A DNA stretch of 64,000 nt, taken from positions 1 through 64,000 of the forward strand of contig DAOUJW010000021.1 of assembly GCA_034422115.1 (NCBI GenBank), written 5' to 3'. Numbering within the stretch: the first letter of the stretch is position 1; every line of letters starts with the position of its first letter. Below are positions 32,434 to 41,102 of this stretch, piece by piece. The notes beneath the pieces are model-generated. The model made no database searches. It was given only the letters and a program-made list of their open reading frames with translations, and was not told the origin of the DNA. The position numbers were made by a program, and so were the translations under genes. Source of the DNA: DAOUJW01 sp034422115 (lineage in GTDB: Bacteria; Chloroflexota; Dehalococcoidia; Lucifugimonadales; UBA2985).

Positions 32434-35400
32434 CTACCCCTCTTCTACGGGAAACAGCACCACTCTGATGTACATGTCTTCAGTCAAGTAGCGCTGGGCC
32501 GCGGCCTCAATATCCTCCAGAGTCAGGGCGTCCAGCAGCTCATCAAAACCTACTATCTCCGCGAACGGCTCGCCCCGCTGCGCCGCAAACCTGATCTCGC
32601 GGAGCCAGAACCCGTTGTCCCGCAGGTCCTCCTCGCGGGAGGTGCGGAAAAGCTCCTTGGCTTTATCCAGGTACTCCTGCTCGCCGCCCGCGCGAAGCCA
32701 TTCCACCTCATCCAGGACTTCACCAAATAGCTCCTCTGTGCGAGAGGGGTCGCTGCCGAAGACGGTGTAGATCAGGTACTCTTCATCCGGCAGGCTGGAG
32801 CCGCTTGCGCTCACCCAGATGCTGTAGGTTCCGCCCAGCTCCTCCCGCACCCGCTCCCGCAGACGAATCCCCAGCATCTCGCCTGCAACTTCGATGGTGA
32901 GGGCCTCCCGGCGGCTCCACTCCATGTCACCGGCGTACAGCAGGACCGTGTTGCTGCGCGGCTCGATGCCGCTGCGGACAACGAGGTCCTCCACCCCCTT
33001 AGGCGGGTCTATGCCGTGGTCAATCCACTCCTCGGCGCGGCCGGTGGTCGGCAGGCTGGCCAGGTACGTCTCTGTCAACGACCGCAGGTTGTCCCAGTCA
33101 AAAGCGCCCACAAAGACAAAGGTTGAGTCGCCCAGGTCCGAGAAGCGGTCGGCGTACACGGCCTCCGCGCGCTCCATGCTCAGCTCCTCCAGCAGCTCGA
33201 CGGTGAGTGGCCGAGCGCGGAGGTGCTCCTGGCTCAGCACGGTGTTCACTTTGTCGAAGAGGGCCTGGTCCGGCTGGGCCGCGTTGAACTCGGCGACGCT
33301 GCGGAGTCTCGCCTCGTACTGTGCGTAGAAGGCCGGGTCCAGCCGGGGCGCAGTCGCATAGAGCGTAATGAGCTGGAACATGGTCTCCATGTCCTCAGGC
33401 GAGGCGTTTCCAGCAAAGCCCTCAAACAGCTCCCCAATGTAGGGGGACACCTGTACCCTCTTGCCGGCCAGCAGCTTCTCCAGCGCCACGCTGTCATGCG
33501 GCCCGACGCCGCTTCCGGCAACCAGCTGGGAGGCGAACTGAGCCGAAACGTGGTCTGCGTCTGCCACCAGAGAGCTCCCGCCCGGGCTGAATGCCCTGAA
33601 CTCCACCTCGTCGTCGCGGAAATCCGTCTGCTTGGCAATCACGGTGATGCCGTTGGACAGAGTCCACCTCTGCGCGTCTATGGACTCTATCTGCTCTTCA
33701 GCGGTGATGTTGCCCGGAGCCGGGATTGTCGCCAGAAGCGGCACGTCGCCCAGGTCGTCCGCGTAGGGGTCCACCTCCAGCCTGTGGGCCGTCTCCAGTT
33801 GTGCCAGGGTCGCCGCTGTCAGGTCGACGTCGGAGCTTGCCTCAGTCTCTGCGGGTCGCACGACCAGGAGCGCCGTGTCCTGGGACTTGCTCCAGGCCTC
33901 TGCCACTCTATCGAAGTCCTCCACGGAGATTTCAGACATCACCTCCTGATACAGCGCCCACTCGGCCTCTGCGCCCAGGGCCGGCGTGCCGCTAAGGAAG
34001 TGGTTCGCGTACTCGTCGGCCAGGCTCGCGGACGGTATCTGGTCACGCTGCTTGTACCGGCTCTCCACCGTCCTCAAAAGGTTGCTCTTTTCCCGGGCCA
34101 GTTCACCCTCAGTGAAGCCGTAGAGTCTGATCCGCAGCAGCTCCTCCAGCACAGCCTCCAGGCCGCGCTCAATGCCGCCCGGGTTCACCCAGGCCGCGAA
34201 CTGTACGATGTCCAGCGACTCCACATACGGCGAACGAACGGAGTTGGCCACCAGGTATGGCGGATCTGCTGCCTGGGCGCGCTCGAAAAGCCTCGCGTTC
34301 AGCATCATTACGGCCAGCCTTTCGACCACAAAACGCCGGAAGGCCGATTTGTCCTGGCCCTTGTCGGGGGCCAGCTTTCTTATCAGAACGAACTGGCTGC
34401 CGGGCGACTCGGCGTCCGTGAACACCTCTATCCACGGCTCCTCGTGGCTCTCATAGTCGAAGCTCGGCCTGTTGGTGGCGGGCGCAACCGCGGCGCGCTC
34501 CTGGCCGGCCTCGCCCTCCGGCGGCGGCGCAAAGTGCTGCTTGATCTTGGCTTCCATTTCATCAGCGTCAAAGTCTCCCACTGCCACCACGGCCATCAGG
34601 TCGGGCCTGTACCACCGCTCGTAGTACTCTCTCAGATGCTCCGCCGTCGCGGCCTCAATCACCTCAGTCAGGCCAATGGGGCTCCGGTGGGCGTAGAGCG
34701 AGTCGCCGAAGAGCAGCTGAAGCAGGTTGTCCTGGAGGCGCGAGTAGAAGCCCTGGGACAGACGCCACTCCTCAAGCACCACGCCGCGCTCCAGATCAAC
34801 CTCGTCCGGGTCGAAGGAGATTGCGTAGGCCCAGTCGCTGAGAATCTGGAATGCGGTCTCGGTAACCTCGGGGTCGTCGGTCGGGACCTCAAGGAAGTAC
34901 AGGGTGTCATCAAAGCCGGTGCGGGCGTTCAGGTCCGGGCCAAAGGCGCTGCCGAGGGACTCAAGGTAGTCGATGATCTCCTGCTTGGCAAAGTGCTCAG
35001 TGCCATTGAACGCCATGTGCTCCACGTAGTGCGCCAGCCCCCGCTGGTGCTCCTCTTCATGGACGGAGCCTGCCCTGACCACCAGCGATATATGCGCCCG
35101 GTCCTGGGGCTCCTCATTGTGCCTTATGTAGTAGCTCAGGCCGTTGGAAAGGACACCGCGGACCACCAGGGGGTCAAAGTCCAGCGGAGCCTCGACTATC
35201 GGTTCAGGCGTTGGCGTCGCCGTGGGTTGCGGAGTTGGCGTTGGTGTGGGCGACGGCGTAGGAGTGGGAGTGGCAGTGGCCGGAATTGGCGTGGCAGTAG
35301 GAGCGGGCGTTGGGGTGTCCGTGGCCGCGGGCTCCGGCGTCGCCGTGGCCGTAGGCGCGGGGGTGTCGGTAGGCGACGGTGTTGGCGTGGGTGAGGGGTC

Positions 35401-35478
35401 CGGTTCGCACGCCACCAACAAGGCCACCATCAGGGCGACTAATACAACTGCTGCCACCGGCTTGAGGTTCTTGATCAT
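32434..35478 (-). CDS. M16 (insulinase/pitrilysin) family metallopeptidase lipoprotein
   Basis: A 1,014-residue exported peptidase. A lipobox gives Cys24 (LLVAC), followed by a Thr/Pro-rich linker to about residue 95 built on PTPTPSPTPT-like units. The catalytic domain has HYVEH (150-154), the inverted zinc motif HxxEH, with the third ligand expected in the EVDLERGVVLEEWR helix about 75 residues on. Further segments (RWYRPDLMAVVAVGDFDADEM, the ALLVVRPAE end of the first half, then a catalytically degenerate second half beginning QRWTLSNGITVIAKQ) give the typical fused two-half chain. Role: extracytoplasmic peptide degradation or processing, substrate unknown. Confidence 0.9.
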   Translation of the reverse strand: MIKNLKPVAAVVLVALMVALLVACEPDPSPTPTPSPTDTPAPTATATPEPAATDTPTPAPTATPIPATATPTPTPSPTPTPTPQPTATPTPEPIVEAPLDFDPLVVRGVLSNGLSYYIRHNEEPQDRAHISLVVRAGSVHEEEHQRGLAHYVEHMAFNGTEHFAKQEIIDYLESLGSAFGPDLNARTGFDDTLYFLEVPTDDPEVTETAFQILSDWAYAISFDPDEVDLERGVVLEEWRLSQGFYSRLQDNLLQLLFGDSLYAHRSPIGLTEVIEAATAEHLREYYERWYRPDLMAVVAVGDFDADEMEAKIKQHFAPPPEGEAGQERAAVAPATNRPSFDYESHEEPWIEVFTDAESPGSQFVLIRKLAPDKGQDKSAFRRFVVERLAVMMLNARLFERAQAADPPYLVANSVRSPYVESLDIVQFAAWVNPGGIERGLEAVLEELLRIRLYGFTEGELAREKSNLLRTVESRYKQRDQIPSASLADEYANHFLSGTPALGAEAEWALYQEVMSEISVEDFDRVAEAWSKSQDTALLVVRPAETEASSDVDLTAATLAQLETAHRLEVDPYADDLGDVPLLATIPAPGNITAEEQIESIDAQRWTLSNGITVIAKQTDFRDDEVEFRAFSPGGSSLVADADHVSAQFASQLVAGSGVGPHDSVALEKLLAGKRVQVSPYIGELFEGFAGNASPEDMETMFQLITLYATAPRLDPAFYAQYEARLRSVAEFNAAQPDQALFDKVNTVLSQEHLRARPLTVELLEELSMERAEAVYADRFSDLGDSTFVFVGAFDWDNLRSLTETYLASLPTTGRAEEWIDHGIDPPKGVEDLVVRSGIEPRSNTVLLYAGDMEWSRREALTIEVAGEMLGIRLRERVREELGGTYSIWVSASGSSLPDEEYLIYTVFGSDPSRTEELFGEVLDEVEWLRAGGEQEYLDKAKELFRTSREEDLRDNGFWLREIRFAAQRGEPFAEIVGFDELLDALTLEDIEAAAQRYLTEDMYIRVVLFPVEEG

Positions 35479-36050
35479 CTATCTCCTTGTCTCCTGGTTG
35501 CCGCTCCAGCGGTATCAGCCCGCGTGTTCACGGAGCTATATCGGCTTGCGCTCGTACAAATATCGCCTGTCCACCCCGCGACTGCGGCAGATTGGACAGG
35601 CCTTGATCTCATTGTGCCACCTGACGGCTTGGGCTGGCAAGCGCGGGGACGGGATATCTGGTCCCTGCGAGTGCAGTGGTGGTATTCGCAGGATAGGAGC
35701 ACGAGTGTGAAGGAAGGACTGTGGAGCTGCCGGAGCCGAACCGCCACGTATCGCTACTCAGTCGCAATATGGGATTCAATCGCATAAGCGTACTAAATCG
35801 AACAACCCGCCAAGGGCAGCAGATATATTGGAGCCATGTCGTATTCCTGCAGATTGAGCGCAGCGCTAATCGCAGTCAAGATGATGGGTTGACGTTTGGC
35901 CTCCTTCTCGGTATTGTATTGATACATCATATCATTAGATGCTGTCAGGGGACTGGTCATGCTTGGGCGAATGAGCCGGGGAGTGGACATCACAAATGCG
36001 TTTCCACTTCCCCTGGTGAGACCGATATATTGAATTGCGGGAGGTTCACA
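35479..36050. other. 572-base intergenic region, no gene recognised
   Basis: Between the divergent M16 peptidase and methyltransferase genes. It is AT-richer than flanking genes. Short frames exist but show no family resemblance or ribosome site. The peptidase promoter must lie near its left end, and the methyltransferase ribosome site GGGAGG is at its right end. It may hold an eroded gene. Confidence 0.5.
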
Positions 36051-36893
36051 ATGGATTCAGTCATAGAAGCCTGGCGAGAGCAGGTGCAGGCCCACGACCG
36101 GGACATGGTCGCCCTGCGAGGCGGCGGACACGGGCAAGGTCAGGGATCTGGTCGTCCCGGCGGCTTTGGGTACGCAAACAGGCCCCTGGACCCCTACCGC
36201 ACCGACGACGAGGCGCTGAATGCGCTCTTCGCGGCTCTGGGTTCGGGTACGGAGGTGCTTGACGTCGGAGGTGGCGCGGGCCGCTTCGCTTTGCCACTGG
36301 CTACGCGGGCCAAGAGGGTGACCGTAGTAGAGCGCTCATCGGACTCAGTTGAGCTGCTGAATGCTCGAGCGGCAGAGGCCGGCATCACCAACATAACCGT
36401 CATCAATGAGCCTTGGGAATCAGCGGAGGCGCCGGTCGCGGACATGGTGCTCTGCTCCCTTGTGCTCCACCACGTCCAGGAAGCCGAGCCCTTTATAGGG
36501 AAGCTGCAACAGTACGCAACGGACCGCGTGGTGGTCCTTGAGATGGGTGAAACACCCGGAGCTATGGACAGACCCTTCTACGAAAGGGTTTACGGCTTCA
36601 CCCCTACTCCGCTGCCCGGGCTTGCCAGGGTAATGGAGCTGCTGTGGGCAATGGACATCTACCCAGACGTGGAGATGATCACGCCCGAGCCCGTGGTGGT
36701 GGACACCGACCGGGATACAGCGCTGGAGCAGCTCAGGCGCAGGCTGGCCGTTCAAGAAGGGACCGCGCAGGAGGAACGCCTGCGCGCCGCGGCAGACGAA
36801 TTGCTTGAGGAAACTCCCGTTGGCATAACCGTCCGGGGCGTGGCGCCGCGCCGGCAGGCGATAATCTCGTGGAGGCCCACTCGGCAGGACTAG
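36051..36893 (+). CDS. class I SAM-dependent methyltransferase
   Basis: A 280-residue methyltransferase from the ATG at 36051, with GGGAGG seven bases upstream. Motif I is VLDVGGGAGRFALPLA (about residue 69-84), motif II VTVVERSSDSVELL, and motif IV/post-I MVLCSLVLHHVQEAEPFIGKL. The Gly-rich N-terminal stretch GGGHGQGQGSGRPGGFG is unusual and looks disordered. No substrate is indicated; it is transcribed alone. A longer frame extends upstream to 35721 but without a ribosome site. Confidence 0.85.
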   Translation: MDSVIEAWREQVQAHDRDMVALRGGGHGQGQGSGRPGGFGYANRPLDPYRTDDEALNALFAALGSGTEVLDVGGGAGRFALPLATRAKRVTVVERSSDSVELLNARAAEAGITNITVINEPWESAEAPVADMVLCSLVLHHVQEAEPFIGKLQQYATDRVVVLEMGETPGAMDRPFYERVYGFTPTPLPGLARVMELLWAMDIYPDVEMITPEPVVVDTDRDTALEQLRRRLAVQEGTAQEERLRAAADELLEETPVGITVRGVAPRRQAIISWRPTRQD

Positions 36894-37038
36894 AATCGCG
36901 GCTCCGCTTGGGGCCCTTGCTCCAGCATACTACAAGATGTCCCGGAATAGGTCCGGTTACGCGTCGCCCGCGCACCTCCTGAAGCGTCTGCACGGACGGC
37001 AAGCCGGCCGTGGCGAAAGGCGGAATGAACTACGTATG

Positions 37039-37071
37039 AGTCTGGGCCGGGCATTTTGCCCGGCCCAGACT
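37039..37071. terminator. perfect 14-pair hairpin, bidirectional terminator-like
   Basis: AGTCTGGGCCGGGC and its exact complement flank the loop ATTTT. It lies between the end of the methyltransferase gene and the end of the convergent small gene at 37145. There is no long T run after the stem, so termination is inferred from position and stem strength. Confidence 0.55.
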
Positions 37072-37144
37072 GTGGGATCTGATGCCCACGTCCTACTACA
37101 CATCGGCTGCCGCTACGACTGGACCACCCCGGAGGCGGCCCCGA

Positions 37145-37330
37145 TCAGCCGAGCATCTGTCGAATTTTCTCCGCCTGTTCCGCGCTCACGAGTCTCATGA
37201 CGTTGCTGGACGGATCTTCCGCCGCGACACCGCGGACAGCCTCCCGTCCATTCTTCAGCTTTACTACCTGCGGGTCCTTGATGGTCACCATCTTCCGCAG
37301 CTTTACTGAATAGGCCTTCAACTCTTCCAT
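37145..37330 (-). CDS. small conserved-looking hypothetical protein
   Basis: 61 residues, MEELKAYSVKLRKMVTIKDP then QVVKLKNGREAVRGVAAEDP and a helical VSAEQAEKIRQMLG end. GAAAGGAGAAGAT precedes the ATG on the minus strand, a good ribosome site. No family is recognised. It lies 107 bases downstream of the zinc-binding lipoprotein gene on the same strand and could be co-transcribed with it. Confidence 0.6.
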   Translation of the reverse strand: MEELKAYSVKLRKMVTIKDPQVVKLKNGREAVRGVAAEDPSSNVMRLVSAEQAEKIRQMLG

Positions 37331-37437
37331 ATCTTCTCCTTTCTATTTGCTTTCCTGCGCATGTTTCTTCACAGACTCCCCCCGACTATCTTGAGGTGAG
37401 CCCGTATCTGTCCACGATTACTCCGTGAGTTTGGGGA

Positions 37438-39870
37438 TCACTCCAACACCTCAACCAGGATCTCCACGTTTGCCCGCATCATACCAAGGTACGTGCCGGC
37501 TGGGGTGTCCTTTTCGCCCAGGGAGTCCGCATAGAGCTGGGCAAGCACGGCGCCGGTCTCTCTTGCCACGGCCTCCGGCAGCTTTCCGCTGACCGTCGTT
37601 TCGCTGAATACCGCCGGCGCGTTGTGCTCCCGGATCACCTCAACCAGTTCCGCGAGGTGCTCCGCAGAGGGCTCCACGTCGGGCGCCAGGGAAGGAATGA
37701 AGGTGCCGATGACCTCAAAGCCGTAGATATCTGCAAAATAGGCAAAGGTGTCATGGGATGTGACCAGCAGCCTGCGCTCATGCGGAATCACCTCAACCTG
37801 CTCTTGAATCCAGGAGTGTAGCTCGTCAAGCTGCGCTGCGTAGTTTGCTGCGTTCTGGAAGTAGTAGCTTGCGCCATCAGGGTCCAGATCCGAAAGCCGG
37901 GCTGCTATCTCGTTGACTGCGAGCTTCACCCGGTTCGGATCGAACCAGAAGTGAGGGTCCAGAGGGCCGTGGTCGTGCCCCTCATGGCCATGGGCGTCCT
38001 GATCGTCGTCATGACCATCATCATGACCGTCGTCGTGATCGTCATGGCCTTCAGCCTCGCCCAAAATGCCAACGAAAGCGATCTTGGTGGGGTTTCCTGC
38101 CACGTCCCAGTGCTCGACTACCTCCAGGTCGTGCTCGTCCAGTTGCAGCACCTCGCCTCCCACCGAATCAGTGATGAAGATTGCGCCCGGCGCCGTGGCC
38201 AGGTGCGGCCGCGCCCAGAACCCTGTCTCCACCGGCGTCGTGAGGAAGCCGTCCTTGGTGGCCTTCAGCTCCCCGTCGTGGGCGTCATACATCCGAAGCT
38301 CTCCGTTGCTCATGACCACCAGCAGAGTCTCCCCTCCGTGACCAATATGGACCTGGATTGGGCGGAGATTCTCTGTAGCGGGGATGAGCAGATCCATCTC
38401 CCCTTCCTCCGGTTCCACTATGTACAGCCCCACCGCCGAGCCCAGCGCAAAGAAGTGGTCCAGGCCGTGGTAGCCCCAAACGGACGTGAGCCGGAAGTCA
38501 TCAGGTGACCCGGCCGGGGCCGGTATGAACGCGTCCTCGTAGTGGTCGTCGTGTACCCCTACCATCAGTGCCCCGCCGGTGCAGCCAAACACGGCCATGT
38601 GCCCGTTGCCCGCGTCGCCGTGGAGGTCGGCGCAGCCCTCGGCGCGATGTAGGACGTTGCCGTCCAGGTCCCAGATCTCGGCGCCGATGGGCAACCGGTA
38701 TTCTTCGGGGTTCTGGGCATAGTCCGGGTGCTGAATGGACACGGCGAAGAGGTCGTTTTCCAGCGGCACCACGGCGCCGTGAGTGGCTCCGGCGTTCATC
38801 TTGACCGGAACGTAGGAATCTCCCTCTTCCTCCAACTCATGCTCATTGATCAGCACAAAGTCGCCGGAACCGTCGTAATACACAGAAGCCCACTCGCCGC
38901 CCACGTACATGTGGACCGGCCGGTCACCACTCAGGTCGATGGGGAGCTTGCGAACTTCCGCCTCTACAAGGTCAAAATGATCGCCATGGGCCTCCAGGTA
39001 TATGCCGCCATCGAATATGTGCGCCGTGTTGGCATCCGAAGAAACGGCTATTGCGTAGCGGCCACTATGGGTCGCGTATATCCGGCCGGCCCGGGATCCC
39101 AGGTCAAAGAGGTCCTGCTCCACGTCTCCTGTTTCCAGGTCTATGACGGAAAGATTCCCCTCCTCTCCGTCACCTATGAGCAGACGCCCCAGTAGCATTT
39201 CCCCATGATCATCTTCGTGGTCCATGTGATCGTCATTCATATGACCGCCATCCATGTGATCGTCGTCGTGATGGCCTTCCTCTGAGAACTCCAGGGGGTC
39301 GACACCGTCGCCAAGCGCAACTACCCTGGACTCATCTGCGCTGGCGTTGTGTACAAGGTCCTCCAGCCACATGGCCTCAAGGCCAAGACCAATGGACAAC
39401 ACAACGTCTGCGTCGGCCACCTTGGCAATGTCGCGAGCCCCCGGCGAGATATTGTGCGGGTCGCTGCCCGGTGAATGCAGGCTGAAGACCTCAACCCTGT
39501 CGCCGCCTATCACTTCAGCCCAGTCAGCTACAATGTTGGAGGTTGTCACCACCTGGACTGACGGCCTGGATGGCGTGGCAGTCTCCATAGCCGGAGCTGT
39601 GGGTGAGGGTGTAGCAGTCTCCACGGCGGGAGTTGTAGCTGCGGGTGTTGCGTCTGCGGGTGTTGTGGCCGCGGGAGTTGTGGCTACGGGTGTTGGCGCA
39701 ACGGCAGCAGGGGCGCTTGTAGAAGTAGCAGTGGGCTGTGGCCTTTCGGTTGCCTGCGGGGAGTCATCCGTGCAGGCGACCAGAAAGGTTACGGCGAACA
39801 GGACAAGGCCCAAAGCCAGGGCCTGCGTCGAGCGACCCAAATGGAAGTTGCGATGTAATATCATTTGCAT
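37438..39870 (-). CDS. zinc-binding lipoprotein: ZnuA/AztC solute-binding protein with an inserted AztD-like beta-propeller
   Basis: An 810-residue lipoprotein (lipobox FLVAC, Cys33; Thr/Ala/Pro linker to about 100). Residues 104-195 and 636-810 together form one cluster A-I zinc-binding protein: first His in SDPHNISPG (H139), H640 in DPHFWFDP, H706 in LVTSHDTFAYFADIYGF, and acidic E757 in VFSETTVSGK. The His-rich loop that normally sits between the first two ligands is split: His/Asp runs at 198-222 and 608-634 flank about 385 residues with propeller-like repeats (GRLLIGDGEEGNLSVIDLET, HGDHFDLVEAEVRKL, ATHGAVVPL, HGDAGNGHMAVFGC, TLLVVMSNGELRMYD). These resemble AztD, the periplasmic zinc chaperone of AztABC systems. 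No AztA/B or ZnuB/C genes are in the window. Confidence 0.85.
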   Translation of the reverse strand: MQMILHRNFHLGRSTQALALGLVLFAVTFLVACTDDSPQATERPQPTATSTSAPAAVAPTPVATTPAATTPADATPAATTPAVETATPSPTAPAMETATPSRPSVQVVTTSNIVADWAEVIGGDRVEVFSLHSPGSDPHNISPGARDIAKVADADVVLSIGLGLEAMWLEDLVHNASADESRVVALGDGVDPLEFSEEGHHDDDHMDGGHMNDDHMDHEDDHGEMLLGRLLIGDGEEGNLSVIDLETGDVEQDLFDLGSRAGRIYATHSGRYAIAVSSDANTAHIFDGGIYLEAHGDHFDLVEAEVRKLPIDLSGDRPVHMYVGGEWASVYYDGSGDFVLINEHELEEEGDSYVPVKMNAGATHGAVVPLENDLFAVSIQHPDYAQNPEEYRLPIGAEIWDLDGNVLHRAEGCADLHGDAGNGHMAVFGCTGGALMVGVHDDHYEDAFIPAPAGSPDDFRLTSVWGYHGLDHFFALGSAVGLYIVEPEEGEMDLLIPATENLRPIQVHIGHGGETLLVVMSNGELRMYDAHDGELKATKDGFLTTPVETGFWARPHLATAPGAIFITDSVGGEVLQLDEHDLEVVEHWDVAGNPTKIAFVGILGEAEGHDDHDDGHDDGHDDDQDAHGHEGHDHGPLDPHFWFDPNRVKLAVNEIAARLSDLDPDGASYYFQNAANYAAQLDELHSWIQEQVEVIPHERRLLVTSHDTFAYFADIYGFEVIGTFIPSLAPDVEPSAEHLAELVEVIREHNAPAVFSETTVSGKLPEAVARETGAVLAQLYADSLGEKDTPAGTYLGMMRANVEILVEVLE

Positions 39871-39911
39871 TCTGATTTCTCCTACTCGTCAATTAGCCAA
39901 TGTCAATTCAA

Positions 39912-39958
39912 GGCGCCTTCACAAGGCGCCGGTGGTTTTGCGATGATATCTCATATGG
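39912..39958 (-). promoter_or_regulatory. 5' hairpin and Fur-box-like site before the zinc-binding protein
   Basis: GGCGCCTT-CAC-AAGGCGCC (39912-39930) is a perfect eight-pair hairpin about 40 bases upstream of the start codon. Just beyond it, GATGATATCTCATATGG (39942-39958) shares GATGATATCT with the sites in front of the Fur-family gene. It is a plausible zinc-responsive operator. Confidence 0.45.
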
Positions 39959-40000
39959 AGGGCCATGACACTGAACTTCGGTCGGTTTGGACAAGGCGCG

Positions 40001-40435
40001 CTATCCTTCCTTGCCTGCCGGACAATCATTACAGGCCACGTACAACTCAATGCGGTGGCCGATGACCTCTCCCGGAAGATCGACGCCGATGGACCTTATC
40101 AACCGCTCGACTGCGGTTGCCCTGAACTCCTCCACTGCGCCGCATATCACGCAAACATAGTGATGATGGTGATGGCCGGCCCGGGAGACGCTGTACAGGT
40201 TGGCTCCGTCCATCGTAGCAAGCCTGCAGACTGCCCCCGCCTCAAGTAGGATCTTGATGGTGCGATATACCGTTGCCCGGCTGACCAACGGCAGCTCATC
40301 GCAAAGCGCCTCGATAGTGAAGCCCTCATGTTTCTGCTCCAGGAGATTGGCTATCTCTTTCCTGGAATACGTGACCCTATAGCCTTGGTCCTCCAGAACT
40401 GACATGATGTTTGGGTATGTAGTCTGAGCTTCCAT
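40001..40435 (-). CDS. Fur-family metal regulator, probably Zur-like
   Basis: A 144-residue Fur-family repressor. The winged helix (QGYRVTYSRKEIANLLEQKHEGFTIEAL, VSRATVYRTIKILLEAGAV) is followed by a His run (88-92) and two structural zinc Cys pairs, C95-x2-C98 and C135-x2-C138. Its position upstream of a zinc-binding protein, 131 bases away on the same strand, suggests zinc sensing (Zur) rather than iron, but metal specificity cannot be read from sequence. No ribosome site is apparent before the ATG at 40433-40435, so the message may be leaderless. Confidence 0.9.
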   Translation of the reverse strand: MEAQTTYPNIMSVLEDQGYRVTYSRKEIANLLEQKHEGFTIEALCDELPLVSRATVYRTIKILLEAGAVCRLATMDGANLYSVSRAGHHHHHYVCVICGAVEEFRATAVERLIRSIGVDLPGEVIGHRIELYVACNDCPAGKEG

Positions 40436-40438
40436 ATT

Positions 40439-40504
40439 GATATGCTATCTCACTAGAGTCTCTGGGCATTGGCTGTCGCTTTTCACAGAGTGAGATAAGA
40501 TATC
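40439..40504. promoter_or_regulatory. pair of inverted Fur-family operator-like sites
   Basis: GATATGCTATCTCACTA (40439-40455, plus strand) and GATATCTTATCTCACTC (complement of 40488-40504) match at 14 of 17 positions, in opposite orientation, 32 bases apart, directly upstream of the Fur-family gene. Each half also has a GATA...TATC symmetry. Autoregulation is the likely role. Confidence 0.55.
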
Positions 40505-40598
40505 ATCTCTGGGCAGGCGTTGTCAACACCAGATCCTGCCTTTTGTTCTCGGGGCGTGTTGGTATTGCCAAGGCTGGTCGTAATACCACCCCTTTACC

Positions 40599-40640
40599 GC
40601 TCAGAGCCTGCCCCGTACCTGATACGGGGATGAGCGGGAA
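40599..40640. repeat. dispersed palindrome copy
   Basis: CCGCTCAGAGCCTGCCCCGT followed by ACCTGATACGGGGATGAGCGGG is the same composite as at 459-512 and 16689-16707. The gap 40505-40720 shows no gene. Confidence 0.75.
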
Positions 40641-40720
40641 ACAGGGCGTATCAGTACATGTCTGTTATGCCGATAAGGAACACCAATACATATAGAGAAT
40701 ACCCCTCCACCGGGCCATCC

Positions 40721-40945
40721 TCAGCCTGCCTGCACGGCCACGCTCACCTGAAAGACAACGTCAGCGTCGTTAGGCGCATCCTGGCCTTCGTCCCTGAGCG
40801 CTTCCAGGTACAGCTCTATGGCTTCCTTCACGTTCCCCAGGGCCTCCTCTACCGATTCGCCCTGGGAGTAGCAGCCCGGCAGCGCCGGGACTCCAACCCA
40901 GAACCCCCCTTCCGCGGCTTCATGTACTACGACTGAGTACTCCAT
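40721..40945 (-). CDS. hicB: HicB-type antitoxin
   Basis: A 74-residue protein with the HicB partial RNase H fold: MEYSVVVHEAAEGGFWVGVPALPGCYSQGESVEEALGNVKEAIELYLEALRDEG. It lacks a C-terminal DNA-binding extension, as many short HicB proteins do. It lies nine bases downstream of the damaged hicA in the normal hicA-hicB order. If hicA is inactive, this antitoxin is an orphan. Confidence 0.88.
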   Translation of the reverse strand: MEYSVVVHEAAEGGFWVGVPALPGCYSQGESVEEALGNVKEAIELYLEALRDEGQDAPNDADVVFQVSVAVQAG

Positions 40946-40954
40946 ATCTCCACC

Positions 40955-41098
40955 TCACAGAAGCTCTTCGAATTCTTCCACCGAGATGCCTGCTTGCTCA
41001 ATAGCGCTCAGCAGGATACCTGCCTTCAGCGTCCCGCCGTGCAACGGCAACACAAGCATACTCCCGTTGGGATGCCTGAGGATATGATGACTTCCACT
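40955..41098 (-). pseudogene. hicA: HicA toxin lacking its N-terminus
   Basis: The frame SGSHHILRHPNGSMLVLPLHGGTLKAGILLSAIEQAGISVEEFEELL is the C-terminal two-thirds of HicA, including the catalytic His context GSHHILRHP. The normal start (about 25 residues with the first strand and helix) is missing. Upstream the frame runs into a dispersed repeat and translates to unrelated HIPPLLDSCLRRNG-like residues, common products of REP sequence. Disruption by a repeat insertion or a deletion is the simplest reading. Confidence 0.7.
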
Positions 41099-41102
41099 AC
41101 GA

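Noticed and set aside
33223..35394. 723-codon open frame antisense to the M16 peptidase
   Set aside because: Same cause; composition is His/Arg/Gly-rich with no family resemblance, and the sense frame is a recognised peptidase.
35721..36050. Longer start for the methyltransferase
   Set aside because: The upstream 110 codons lack any resemblance to the family, and a good ribosome site precedes the ATG at 36051.
37438..39870. Two adjacent genes fused by an error (binding protein and AztD)
   Set aside because: The propeller is inserted in the middle of the binding protein, with ligand residues on both sides; a simple end-to-end fusion error would not give this.
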